Source of the DNA: Pantanalinema sp. GBBB05
GTDB lineage: Bacteria; Cyanobacteriota; Cyanobacteriia; Leptolyngbyales; Leptolyngbyaceae
DNA: 64,000 bases
NCBI GenBank assembly: GCA_016743235.1
Contig: VRZD01000016.1
Span: 79,430 to 143,429, forward strand
Reading direction: 5' to 3'
The stretch's first letter is position 1; every line of letters begins with the position of its first letter. Made by a program: the position numbers and the translations under genes. The notes below the pieces were generated by a model, which was not told where the DNA came from, did no database searches, and saw only the letters and a program-made list of their open reading frames with translations. Below, piece by piece: positions 17,890-26,542 of the stretch.

Positions 17890-18594
17890 ATGAACTCAGA
17901 TTCAAGCTCAACTGAATTTCACAGGCAACTGGCTGGTGAGCTGACACTGGCAAGCGCTCCCCAAACTCCAGATGCACCCGATCAAGCTTCATCCATCGTT
18001 TCACCCTTGACCTTCCAAAGTGGGGATAGTGATAGTGAAGACATCGCCTTTACCAAAGCACCTACTCTACTAATTGATTTGCCGCCCGAGAAATCGGAGG
18101 GTGACAGTTATAGTGCAGTTGTAGAATCTTCATTCCTCAAATATGTCCAAGGTGTAGTCCAAGGTCAACGAGTTTACTTAGTCACTAATTTATTGGGGGA
18201 ATCCCAAACTTTAGTCCAGCCCCAGATGGTTTGGACTTTAGGACGTAACCGGGATGCAGCTTTACCGTTGCGAGATCGCGCGATGTCTCGTCGGCATGCC
18301 GTTATCCTATATGTCCCTAATGTAGGGTTTCATCTGATTGATTTGAATAGCATGAACGGTTCATTTATTAATGGCAGCCGCATTCAACAGCGTCAGCTCT
18401 TAAAAGACGGCGATCGGGTTCGTGTAGGTAGCATAGATTTTACATTTTTTAGCAGTCGTAGCATTCGCTCGATCGAGCCGATTCATCCAGAGGTCCTGGC
18501 CCGCTTTACAGCTTCTGAATCCCGCATGGAAGGGTTTATCGATTATTCAGCCTTGGAAGAACCCGAAATCTTGTTCAAAACAACCAAGCGATAG
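17890..18594 (+). CDS. FHA-domain protein
   Basis: The 234-residue protein has an unstructured Ser/Asp/Pro-rich N-terminus (1-80) and one forkhead-associated domain at about 110-188. The FHA core residues are present: WTLGRNRDAALPL (Gly-Arg), MSRRHAVI (Ser-Arg-x-His) and DLNSMNGSFINGSRI (Asn-Gly). Such domains bind phosphothreonine peptides, so it probably reads Ser/Thr kinase signals. No such kinase gene lies in the window. The C-terminal 45 residues are of unknown structure. The partner is unknown. Confidence 0.9.
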   Translation: MNSDSSSTEFHRQLAGELTLASAPQTPDAPDQASSIVSPLTFQSGDSDSEDIAFTKAPTLLIDLPPEKSEGDSYSAVVESSFLKYVQGVVQGQRVYLVTNLLGESQTLVQPQMVWTLGRNRDAALPLRDRAMSRRHAVILYVPNVGFHLIDLNSMNGSFINGSRIQQRQLLKDGDRVRVGSIDFTFFSSRSIRSIEPIHPEVLARFTASESRMEGFIDYSALEEPEILFKTTKR

Positions 18595-18855
18595 ACACTT
18601 CTACGAAGAAGCTTAACCAAGCAGCTTCATTTCTCCTCAACCTAATTTTTAGCAGTACTAGCCGGAGAGTAATCCCTCACTGAGAAGCCATAACATGGGT
18701 CAAACCAGTTTATTAGTGGCTCAGAGGAATTTTTGTCGTGACATTAAGTAATAGATTGGGCAAACTGTAGATAAGCAATTTAGATTTATTTGCTTGAGGA
18801 TCCTGATCCTACTGGTGCATCGATAAAGTAGACGTTCCTGTTGGGAGCATTACCT

Positions 18856-20748
18856 GTGCAACCTCAAAATTTGAATTCTGCTTCGACTCAAACAGTCACT
18901 CGTTCTAAGCAGGATATGAGCGGATTACCAGCCAGCCAGCCAGAATCAGAACAAACCAGCCCGATCGCAAGATGGCCCCAGCAGTGGTTTCGGCGTCTAA
19001 GTATTAGCAACAAAATCAGTTGTGGTTATGCCTTAGCGATCGGGGTAGCCGTTTTAGGAACAGTTGCGGGGACACTGATTAGTGGTTACTATCAACGGCA
19101 GGCTGAGTTAGAGGCGCAACAGGCTCATATAGCCGGTATCCTATTAAAAGATTTACAAATTGCAATTTTACAAGCTCGCTCTCATCAGCAACAACTGATT
19201 TCCTTATTGCCCCAACCTACAGCTTGGCAGGAGGAATATACGCATTTTCTAGAGCATATAAACACAGTCAATATATTATTTAAGGATGCAAAATCTCCTG
19301 AATTTTCAGCATCTGTGGCAGAGCTATCCCAATTAGTTAATACCTATGACGGCGTTACAGAATCATATTTTCAACGTTTTAACGAATTACTCAAACAAAT
19401 TAATTTATCAAACTTACAGCCAGAGCAAATTCCAAAAATCCAAACTTCATTACTGAGGTTTACTAATAGTGAAATTGCGCTCAGATTCGATAGTTTATCT
19501 AACGATTTAACAAATATATCAAAAGTAGCTCTTGAAAAAGAGGAGAATGCAGAGGTTGCCCTACAAGCAGCAAAAAATTTAGGTATTATCATTACAGTAG
19601 TTAGTACTTCAGCTTCAATTATTAGTGCAGCTTTGTTAGCTATTTATACAAGCCGAGCGATCGCTCGTCCGTTAATGGGAGTCACTCAAGTTGCTCAACA
19701 AGTGACTCAAAATTCTAATTTTGATTTGCAGGCTTCTATTACTAGCCATGATGAAGTAGGGCAGCTCGCTGCATCACTAAATCAACTGATTCAACGCGTA
19801 AAAAGCCTCTTGGAGCAGCAGCAAGTAGAATCAACCCAGCAGCTACTCCAGGCAGAAAAAATGTCTAGCTTAGGTCGAATGCTTGCTGGAGTAGCTCATG
19901 AAATTAACAATCCAGTCAATTTTATTTATGGGAATTTAGAGTATGCCAATAATTACATTAATGATTTATTGACGTTAATTAATATCTATGAAACAGAGCT
20001 CCCAAACCCACCAATATCAGTTCAAGAAAAGGTTAATGAGATTGACCTAGAGTTCTTAAAAGAAGATTTACTAAAAATCTTAAAGTCAATGGAAGTTGGC
20101 GCCGATCGAGTTCGACATATTGTCCTCAGCCTTAAGAACTTTTCTCGATTAGATGAATCTCAAGTCTCTCCAGTAGATTTACATGATTGTATAGATAGCA
20201 CTCTATTAATTCTGAATAATCGTATCAAAAAAGGCATCAAAGTTACCCGCAGCTATAGCAATATTCCTCAAATTGAGGGATATACAGGTGCCCTTTATCA
20301 AGTGTTTATGAATCTGCTTAGCAATGCAATTGATACCCTAGATGAAAAATTTAGCCAGCATAGCCAGCAGCGAGATTATGAGCAGGGTACACCTACTTCA
20401 TTCGCAGCATTTTCACCAGAAATTATTATTACAACTAAACAATTAGATCAACACTCAGTGACGATCGCAATTACTGATAATGGTAGAGGCATTTTACCCA
20501 ATCACCAGCTAAAAATTTTTGAAACCTTCTTTACTACTAAACCGAGAGGTATTGGTACAGGATTGGGATTATCAATCAGCTATGCGATTATAGTAGAAAA
20601 ACATGGTGGTCAACTAACGCTTGAATCTAGCCCAGGTCAAGGAACAACTTTCTTGATTACTTTACCTATTCAACATCCAATTAAAAAAACAATCGTTCCT
20701 TTAACAGCATTAGCTACAGAACAAAGAATTCTTAATTTAGTAGAGTAG
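18856..20748 (+). CDS. Membrane sensor histidine kinase with HAMP domain
   Basis: The N-terminal 50 residues are polar and cytoplasmic. TM1 (YALAIGVAVLGTVAGTLISGYY) is followed by a helical extracytoplasmic sensor of about 170 residues. TM2 (IIITVVSTSASIISAALLAIY) leads into a HAMP domain and a Gln-rich coil. The phosphoacceptor is His348 in LAGVAHEINNPVNF, and the ATPase domain shows NLLSNAIDTL, TDNGRGILP and GTGLGLSISYAII. GTG at 18856 is chosen because GGGAG lies eight bases upstream; the in-frame TTG at 18841 overlaps that site. No response regulator is adjacent, so the partner and signal are unknown. Base composition is AT-richer than most of the window. Confidence 0.9.
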   Translation: MQPQNLNSASTQTVTRSKQDMSGLPASQPESEQTSPIARWPQQWFRRLSISNKISCGYALAIGVAVLGTVAGTLISGYYQRQAELEAQQAHIAGILLKDLQIAILQARSHQQQLISLLPQPTAWQEEYTHFLEHINTVNILFKDAKSPEFSASVAELSQLVNTYDGVTESYFQRFNELLKQINLSNLQPEQIPKIQTSLLRFTNSEIALRFDSLSNDLTNISKVALEKEENAEVALQAAKNLGIIITVVSTSASIISAALLAIYTSRAIARPLMGVTQVAQQVTQNSNFDLQASITSHDEVGQLAASLNQLIQRVKSLLEQQQVESTQQLLQAEKMSSLGRMLAGVAHEINNPVNFIYGNLEYANNYINDLLTLINIYETELPNPPISVQEKVNEIDLEFLKEDLLKILKSMEVGADRVRHIVLSLKNFSRLDESQVSPVDLHDCIDSTLLILNNRIKKGIKVTRSYSNIPQIEGYTGALYQVFMNLLSNAIDTLDEKFSQHSQQRDYEQGTPTSFAAFSPEIIITTKQLDQHSVTIAITDNGRGILPNHQLKIFETFFTTKPRGIGTGLGLSISYAIIVEKHGGQLTLESSPGQGTTFLITLPIQHPIKKTIVPLTALATEQRILNLVE

Positions 20749-21006
20749 CTTTAGAAATTATATTTGACAAAAATTTAATTATCTTAAGGCTAGAGAAAAT
20801 AGTCATATATCTTACTGCAAGAGGTCTAGCAGAATTTATACTCTTAAGTCCTGACTTTTTTAAAAAATCTGTTAGTCTCCTGAAGCAATTGGATATGTAT
20901 CCAGGCATATACTGAAAGTTCACCTTCTTTATACTCAGAAACTAATTTTATTAGTTTAAACTCATAGAAACAGTTAGTTTTCCAATCACATTACAGGAAA
21001 GTATAT

Positions 21007-22230
21007 ATGGTTGAAAATCGGTTTCGGTTTGACTCAAATCCCATGGTGGAAGAGGCATCAGATGAAGACGATTCCTATGTCGATTACTTCTATGACGAAC
21101 CTGGTAGTGCTCCTGGAACCTTAGACATTGATCCTGATGCCGCTCCTCCAGTCATCGTTCTGATTGACTATAACGACGCTAAAGCTATTCGATTAGAGCT
21201 AGCATCACCCGAAGAATGTGCGCCTCACCTAGACACCGAATCTGTTTCATGGGTCGATGTCAAAGGGTTGGGAAGTGAAGATATTATGCAGCGCCTTGGA
21301 AAAGTATTTACGCTCCATCCTCTTGTTCTAGAAGATGTTGTGAATGTACCCCAGCGTCCTAAAGTTGAAGAATATGAAAATCAACTTTTGATTATCACCC
21401 GAATGGTAACGTTAAAGAAAAATAATGATGGCTTTATTAGTGAACAAGTTAGTTTCATTCTAGGGAAGCAATATTTATTAACCGTTCAGGAAGAAGCTGA
21501 ATATGATTCTTTTGGTTTAATTCGTGAACGAATTCGTACTAATAAAGGTCTAATTCGCAAAAATGCTTCTGATTACCTTGCCTACGCTCTAATAGATTCT
21601 ATTATTGATGGATTTTTCCCAGTTTTAGAATCTTATGGAGAACGCTTAGAAGAGCTAGAGGACGAAGTTGTTGCCAATCCCTCTCGACAAACCTTAGAAA
21701 GAATCCATGAACTCAAACGTGAATTGCTCACGTTACGCCGAGCCATCTGGCCTCAACGTGACGCCATTAATTCACTTATTCGAGATGGAAGCAACCTAAT
21801 CAGTGATGAGGTCAGAATTTACTTTAGAGACTGTTATGACCATACAATTCAAGTATTAGATATGGTAGAGACTTATCGCGAATTAGCGTCTAGCCTCATG
21901 GATGTCTACTTATCATCTGTCAGCAATAAAATGAATGAGGTAATGAAATTTCTCACAGTAATGTCATCAATTTTCATTCCTCTTACTTTCATTGCCGGAG
22001 TATACGGTATGAATTTCAACCCTGAGAAATCTCCATTGAATATGCCAGAGTTAGATTGGTACTGGGGTTATCCACTCTGTTTAGGAATTATGTTTTTAAC
22101 TGGCATTTTCTTAGTTTTCTTCTTTTGGCGTAGAGGCTGGTTCGAAAACTTCTCAACAATTACTACTATTAAAGAGGAGTACAATGAAAAACCGGGAAGA
22201 AGGTTTATTCAGGCAGTTCGTCGTCGGTAA
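21007..22230 (+). CDS. corA: Magnesium/cobalt transporter CorA
   Basis: CorA is a pentameric divalent-cation channel, mainly for Mg2+. The large N-terminal cytosolic domain (about 1-340) is acidic at its start and has the helical bundle before the membrane. TM1 ends in the diagnostic YGMNF motif (GVYGMNFNPEKSPLN), and TM2 (YPLCLGIMFLTGIFLVFFF) ends before a basic tail. The length of 407 residues is slightly above the usual 320-370 because of the acidic N-terminus. The start ATG has ACAGGAAA upstream. The next gene begins five bases after the stop, so they form an operon. No Mg2+ riboswitch is recognised upstream. Confidence 0.95.
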   Translation: MVENRFRFDSNPMVEEASDEDDSYVDYFYDEPGSAPGTLDIDPDAAPPVIVLIDYNDAKAIRLELASPEECAPHLDTESVSWVDVKGLGSEDIMQRLGKVFTLHPLVLEDVVNVPQRPKVEEYENQLLIITRMVTLKKNNDGFISEQVSFILGKQYLLTVQEEAEYDSFGLIRERIRTNKGLIRKNASDYLAYALIDSIIDGFFPVLESYGERLEELEDEVVANPSRQTLERIHELKRELLTLRRAIWPQRDAINSLIRDGSNLISDEVRIYFRDCYDHTIQVLDMVETYRELASSLMDVYLSSVSNKMNEVMKFLTVMSSIFIPLTFIAGVYGMNFNPEKSPLNMPELDWYWGYPLCLGIMFLTGIFLVFFFWRRGWFENFSTITTIKEEYNEKPGRRFIQAVRRR

Positions 22231-22235
22231 CGCCT

Positions 22236-22928
22236 ATGCAATTGATTATTTTTACAGTTTATTTACTTTGCATTGCCTATTTCCTTTATCGGATTATTAA
22301 TGCGTTCAATGATGAGTATAGAATTCGCTTAGATGAGGAAATGCTCAAAAAGCAATTAGAAGCTTTATCTCTGCAGGAGATTTTAGGTGTTAGCTTTAAG
22401 TTCGAAAAACGCTATGAATTCGATAAGCTGAAACAGCTAGTTATTAATATTAGTAACAAATCTAAATCACATTCTATTTATGTAGATTGGGATTATTGTG
22501 CTTTAACAGATTTTGAAGGGCGATCGCGCCGAGTCACTCGACTAATGCCAGGTAGCACTCTAGATTTATTCCAGGAACAGGTTTTTAGTCCGATCGCTCC
22601 TAACACCACACTGAAAGAAACCATTACTGCCGAAGATGTGTTGAAGCGAAGAGATTCTGATCCTAAACTTCCTGTAGCACTGGAACTGCAAGTTACCAAA
22701 GTGTTAGTGGATATTAAAGCACTGAACAATCCTAAAGGACCTGATACGAATAAGAGAAGATATGCTCGCTTTATGCAGCAAAAACAGGATTTAGAGTTTT
22801 TTCTAGAACTAGCATTGCGGTTAGTTGGTCCTGTAAGAAGCTTAGGTGGCGATCGAGCACACCTGCTTTGCCGCTTTGTTCTCACCAAGCTGCCCTGGAC
22901 AGCCGGATTACCCTGGAATCCTAAATAG
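22236..22928 (+). CDS. Membrane-anchored protein of unknown function, corA operon
   Basis: The 230-residue protein has one N-terminal TM segment (LIIFTVYLLCIAYFLYRII, about 3-21) and a soluble cytosolic or extracytoplasmic domain. Residues 45-110 look beta-rich (SIYVDWDYCALTDFEG, RRVTRLMPGSTL), and the C-terminus has a helix followed by WTAGLPWNPK. I do not recognise the family. Five bases separate it from corA, so the two are probably co-transcribed and may act together. RNase P RNA begins 22 bases after its stop. Confidence 0.72.
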   Translation: MQLIIFTVYLLCIAYFLYRIINAFNDEYRIRLDEEMLKKQLEALSLQEILGVSFKFEKRYEFDKLKQLVINISNKSKSHSIYVDWDYCALTDFEGRSRRVTRLMPGSTLDLFQEQVFSPIAPNTTLKETITAEDVLKRRDSDPKLPVALELQVTKVLVDIKALNNPKGPDTNKRRYARFMQQKQDLEFFLELALRLVGPVRSLGGDRAHLLCRFVLTKLPWTAGLPWNPK

Positions 22929-22950
22929 ACATGAGCTACTAAACTAGTAG

Positions 22951-23342
22951 AAGAGAGAGTAGGCGAGACGGTTGCGAACTATAACCTAGTTCGAGGAAAG
23001 TCCGGGCTTCCGAAAGACCAAACCTGCTGGATAACGTCCAGTGCGTGTGAACGTGAGGATAGTGCCACAGAAACATACCGCCGATGGAGTGATTCACTCT
23101 CAGGTAAGGGTGCAAGGGTGCGGTAAGAGCGCACCAGCAGCATCGAGAGGTGCTGGCTCGGTAAACCCCGGTTGGAAGCAAGGCAGTGGGAGCAATGGTT
23201 GGTCTTTTACCTGCTCTGGATGGGGGTTCGCCCCTATGCGTCCGCTTGAGGTGCTTGGTAACAAGTATCCCAGATAGATAACCGTCCCCTGGCTGCCTGG
23301 CGGTCAGGTGACAGAACCCGGCTTATGACCTGCTCTCTCTTC
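22951..23342 (+). ncRNA. rnpB: RNase P catalytic RNA
   Basis: RNase P RNA removes 5' leaders from pre-tRNAs. The first stem AAGAGAGAG pairs with CTCTCTCTT at the 3' end (P1). The conserved cores are clear: CGAGGAAAGTCCGGGCT near 22991 and ACAGAACCCGGCTTATGACC near 23312-23331, together with GACATAGTGCCACAGAAA-like sequence near 23060-23072. The internal hairpins (P12-like GGGGGTTCGCCCC) match cyanobacterial forms. The length is about 390 bases. No promoter room exists between it and the upstream CDS, so its promoter should lie inside that gene. Confidence 0.94.
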
Positions 23343-23612
23343 GAACGGTGACTGCTCAAGCAGAACAGCCAGAATAACCCGTCCATCCAGTGTCAACTAA
23401 CGCTGATTTCTGAAACAGAAACGTGTTTGATCCCACCAGTTGATGTTTAATACTAATCTGGACTTGATATTGAATAGTAAGCCTAATTTTGCGATCGCAG
23501 AGCCCAAACTGGCTCAGGTTTAGCCGTGAGAGGCTTTTCCGTAAGGCATCGATAATTTTAGGATTTCTATTGGCAGAGTTAAGGTTGAGCTTCTGGGGTT
23601 GGTGGGTGAGAT

Positions 23613-25457
23613 ATGGCGCTAATTGTCCAAAAATACGGGGGCACATCAGTTGGTACAGTCGATCGCATTCAGGCAGTTGCCCAACGAGTGCGGCGAACTG
23701 TAGAGGCAGGCAATACGGTCGTTGTCGTTGTTTCAGCCATGGGCAAAACAACGGATGGCTTAGTTAAGCTAGCCAATGAGATCTCGACTAATCCCAGTCG
23801 GCGAGAAATGGATATGTTGCTGTCTACCGGAGAACAGGTATCCATTGCCTTGCTGAGCATGGCACTTCAGGAATCAGGGCAACCCGCTATCTCCTTAACG
23901 GGGGCACAGGTTGGCATCGTGACTGAAGCAGAACATACCCGTGCCCGCATTCTACGCATTGAAACCGATCGCTTAAAACGCCACTTAAACCAAGGAGAAG
24001 TTGTTGTTGTTGCTGGATTTCAGGGCATCAGTAGCACTAACGATTTAGAAATCACCACCTTAGGGCGAGGTGGCTCGGATACCTCTGCTGTTGCCTTAGC
24101 CACCGCCTTAAAAGCTGACTTCTGTGAAATTTACACGGATGTTCCTGGCATTCTCACAACCGATCCGCGCTTGGTGCCCGATGCTCAACTGATGACGGAG
24201 ATCACCTCAGATGAAATGCTGGAATTGGCTAGTTTAGGGGCTAAAGTTCTCCATCCCCGTGCCGTTGAGATTGCCCGCAACTTCGGTGTTCCCTTAGTCG
24301 TGCGATCGAGCTGGAGCGATGAGCCTGGAACCTGGGTGATCTCTTCCACACCACAACCCCGCTCGTTAGAAGGATTAGAACTCACACGGGCAGTAGACGG
24401 AGTTGAGTTTGATACCGATCAAGCGAAAGTATCACTGCTGCGAGTGCCCGATCGCCCTGGGGTAGCAGCTCGTTTGTTTGGCGAAATCGCCTCCCAAGAT
24501 CTGGACGTTGACTTGATCATCCAATCAATTCATGAAGGGAACAGTAATGACATCGCTTTTACTGTTACCAAAGACTCGCTCAATCGTGCCGAAGCCGTTG
24601 CTAGTGCAATTATTCCCGCCCTTTGTGGAGGAATGCCTGTCTCCCCAGATGGGGCAGAGGTAATGGTAGAGCAGAAAATCGCCAAAGTAGCGATCGCTGG
24701 GGCTGGCATGATTGGTCGCCCAGGTGTAGCAGCGCAAATGTTCGCCACTCTAGCCGAGGCAGGTATCAATATTCAGATGATCTCTACTTCGGAAGTCAAA
24801 GTGAGTTGTGTCATTGCTCAAGATGATTGCGATCGCGCGATCGCAGCTCTATGTGAGGTGTTTGACGTAGAACAATCAGCCTTGCATACCCAATTGCCCG
24901 AAGCTACTGCCAATCACAATTCCGATTTGCCACACATTCCTACTCCACCCCCACTGGTGCGTGGAGTTGCCCTTGACTTGAAGCAAGCGCGACTGGCGAT
25001 TCGCCATATTCCCGATCGTCCTGGGATGGCAGCGCAAGTGTTTCAACTTTTAGCAAGTCACAATATTAGTGTGGATATGATTATTCAATCCCAGCGCTGC
25101 CGCGTCCTGAATGGGGTAACCACCCGGGATATTGCCTTTACCGTCGCACAAATGGATGCTGAAGCCGCTCGAGCAGCCCTGGAAGCCGTTGCACTTGATC
25201 TTGGCTTTAGTGAAATTGTGGTTGATTCAGCGATCGCCAAAGTCAGCATTGTGGGATCTGGCATGGTGCATCAACCCGGTGTTGCCGCTCGGATGTTTGA
25301 GGCATTAGCAAACCAGCAAATTAACATTCAGATGATTGCCACTTCGGAAATTAAGATCAGTTGCTTGGTCGCCGAAGAGGATGGAGTACGTGCATTACAG
25401 ACTATTCATACTGCCTTTGGGCTGTCTGGTAGTCACAAAGTCCAAGTACCCGCCTAA
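23613..25457 (+). CDS. lysC: Aspartate kinase with four ACT domains
   Basis: Aspartate kinase phosphorylates aspartate, opening the Lys/Thr/Met/diaminopimelate pathway. The kinase domain (1-245) starts MALIVQKYGGTSVG and includes GFQGI, TTLGRGGSDTSAVALA and the FCEIYTDVPGILTTDPR segment. The C-terminal 370 residues hold two tandem pairs of ACT domains. The pairs are visible as repeated blocks of RVPDRPGVAARLFGEIA / GAGMIGRPGVAAQMFATLAEAGINIQMIST and RHIPDRPGMAAQVFQLLA / GSGMVHQPGVAARMFEALANQQINIQMIAT. Doubling of the ACT pair is typical of cyanobacteria and points to feedback control by lysine and threonine. The next gene starts 14 bases downstream. Confidence 0.96.
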   Translation: MALIVQKYGGTSVGTVDRIQAVAQRVRRTVEAGNTVVVVVSAMGKTTDGLVKLANEISTNPSRREMDMLLSTGEQVSIALLSMALQESGQPAISLTGAQVGIVTEAEHTRARILRIETDRLKRHLNQGEVVVVAGFQGISSTNDLEITTLGRGGSDTSAVALATALKADFCEIYTDVPGILTTDPRLVPDAQLMTEITSDEMLELASLGAKVLHPRAVEIARNFGVPLVVRSSWSDEPGTWVISSTPQPRSLEGLELTRAVDGVEFDTDQAKVSLLRVPDRPGVAARLFGEIASQDLDVDLIIQSIHEGNSNDIAFTVTKDSLNRAEAVASAIIPALCGGMPVSPDGAEVMVEQKIAKVAIAGAGMIGRPGVAAQMFATLAEAGINIQMISTSEVKVSCVIAQDDCDRAIAALCEVFDVEQSALHTQLPEATANHNSDLPHIPTPPPLVRGVALDLKQARLAIRHIPDRPGMAAQVFQLLASHNISVDMIIQSQRCRVLNGVTTRDIAFTVAQMDAEAARAALEAVALDLGFSEIVVDSAIAKVSIVGSGMVHQPGVAARMFEALANQQINIQMIATSEIKISCLVAEEDGVRALQTIHTAFGLSGSHKVQVPA

Positions 25458-25471
25458 ACCAACGGCTACCC

Positions 25472-26542
25472 ATGTTGCCGCTGCTGGAAGAGATTGAAGC
25501 TTACTTGCAGCAAGAGGTTGCGCCCCTTGCCATTACTCTAGATCATGATCCTCAAGTGTTACGAACGACCTTACAGCGATTCGGCGATCGAGGTTGGTTA
25601 GCGCTGCGCGTTCCAGAAATTTGGCAAGGTCTGGCAATCTCCGAAACAACATTTCGGTATGTGCAGGAACTAATCGCCCGCTACTCCGGTGCCTTAGCCT
25701 TTCTGCAAGCACAGCATCAAAGTGCGGCAAGTATGCTGTGCCATAGTCACAATTCCCAACTTCAGCAAACCTATTTGCCCCGAATGAGCAATGGTCAAGC
25801 TTTAGTGGGTGTAGGATTTTCTCACTTACGTCGCCGTAAGAATTCCCCCGTCCAAGCCTTACCTATTGTGGGTGGCTACCAAGTACAAGGAACAGTTCCT
25901 TGGGTTACCGGTTTTGGCTGCTTTCAAACGTTCATCGTGGCAGCGACATTGCCAGACCAGCAAGCCGTTTATGGTCTAGTACCGTTTACTCATACGGTTC
26001 AGGCTCAGGGGGGCAGCATTGCGTTCTCTCCCCCGATGCAGTTAGCCGCACTTACAGCAACCAATACTGTTACTGCCCAGTTCAATAACTGGTTTTTAGC
26101 TCACGATCAAGTTGTTTTCATTAAACCCATCGCCGCCATTGAACAAGCTGACTATCTGAATGTTTTACACCACAGTTTTTTCGCGATCGGGTGTGCTAGA
26201 GCTGGGCTAGATATCATTCAGAGTACGGCTAACCAGAAACCATTTATCTTTATTCAAGCCGCGTATGAGCAACTGCACCAAGAGTGGCAAACCTGTCGAT
26301 CTGCCATTTTTGCAGCTACCTCTCAACCTTATGAGACAAAACTAAAATTAAGGGCATGGGCGATCGAACTAGCCGTTCGTTGCGCCCATGCCGCTGTTAC
26401 GGTATCTAGTGGGGCAGCCAATGACTTTCATCATGCTGCCCAACGGATTTACCGAGAGGCACTCGTATTTACGGTTACGGGTCAGACCACTGATGTCATG
26501 GAAGCAACCTTAACGAGGCTAGTTCGGCAACCTACTTATTAG
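25472..26542 (+). CDS. Acyl-CoA dehydrogenase-family protein
   Basis: The 356-residue protein has the overall architecture of flavin-dependent acyl-CoA dehydrogenases. There is an N-terminal helical domain (RGWLALRVPEIWQGLAISETTFRYVQELIARYSG), a middle beta domain (VGVGFSHLRR, YQVQGTVPWVTGFG) and a C-terminal four-helix part with FHHAAQRIYREALVFTVTGQT. It is shorter than the usual 380 residues, and the match to FAD and acyl-CoA contacts is incomplete, so the substrate is uncertain. It follows lysC by 14 bases, probably co-transcribed. It overlaps the 3' end of convergent infB by 11 bases. Confidence 0.8.
   Translation: MLPLLEEIEAYLQQEVAPLAITLDHDPQVLRTTLQRFGDRGWLALRVPEIWQGLAISETTFRYVQELIARYSGALAFLQAQHQSAASMLCHSHNSQLQQTYLPRMSNGQALVGVGFSHLRRRKNSPVQALPIVGGYQVQGTVPWVTGFGCFQTFIVAATLPDQQAVYGLVPFTHTVQAQGGSIAFSPPMQLAALTATNTVTAQFNNWFLAHDQVVFIKPIAAIEQADYLNVLHHSFFAIGCARAGLDIIQSTANQKPFIFIQAAYEQLHQEWQTCRSAIFAATSQPYETKLKLRAWAIELAVRCAHAAVTVSSGAANDFHHAAQRIYREALVFTVTGQTTDVMEATLTRLVRQPTY

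Noticed and set aside
20749..21006. Mg2+-sensing riboswitch (M-box) before corA
   Set aside because: No M-box core segments or terminator were found. The region is AT-rich with only a lone TTGACA.
23356..23751. 131-codon minus-strand ORF upstream of and into lysC
   Set aside because: It overlaps the lysC start and has no recognisable domain or ribosome-binding site.
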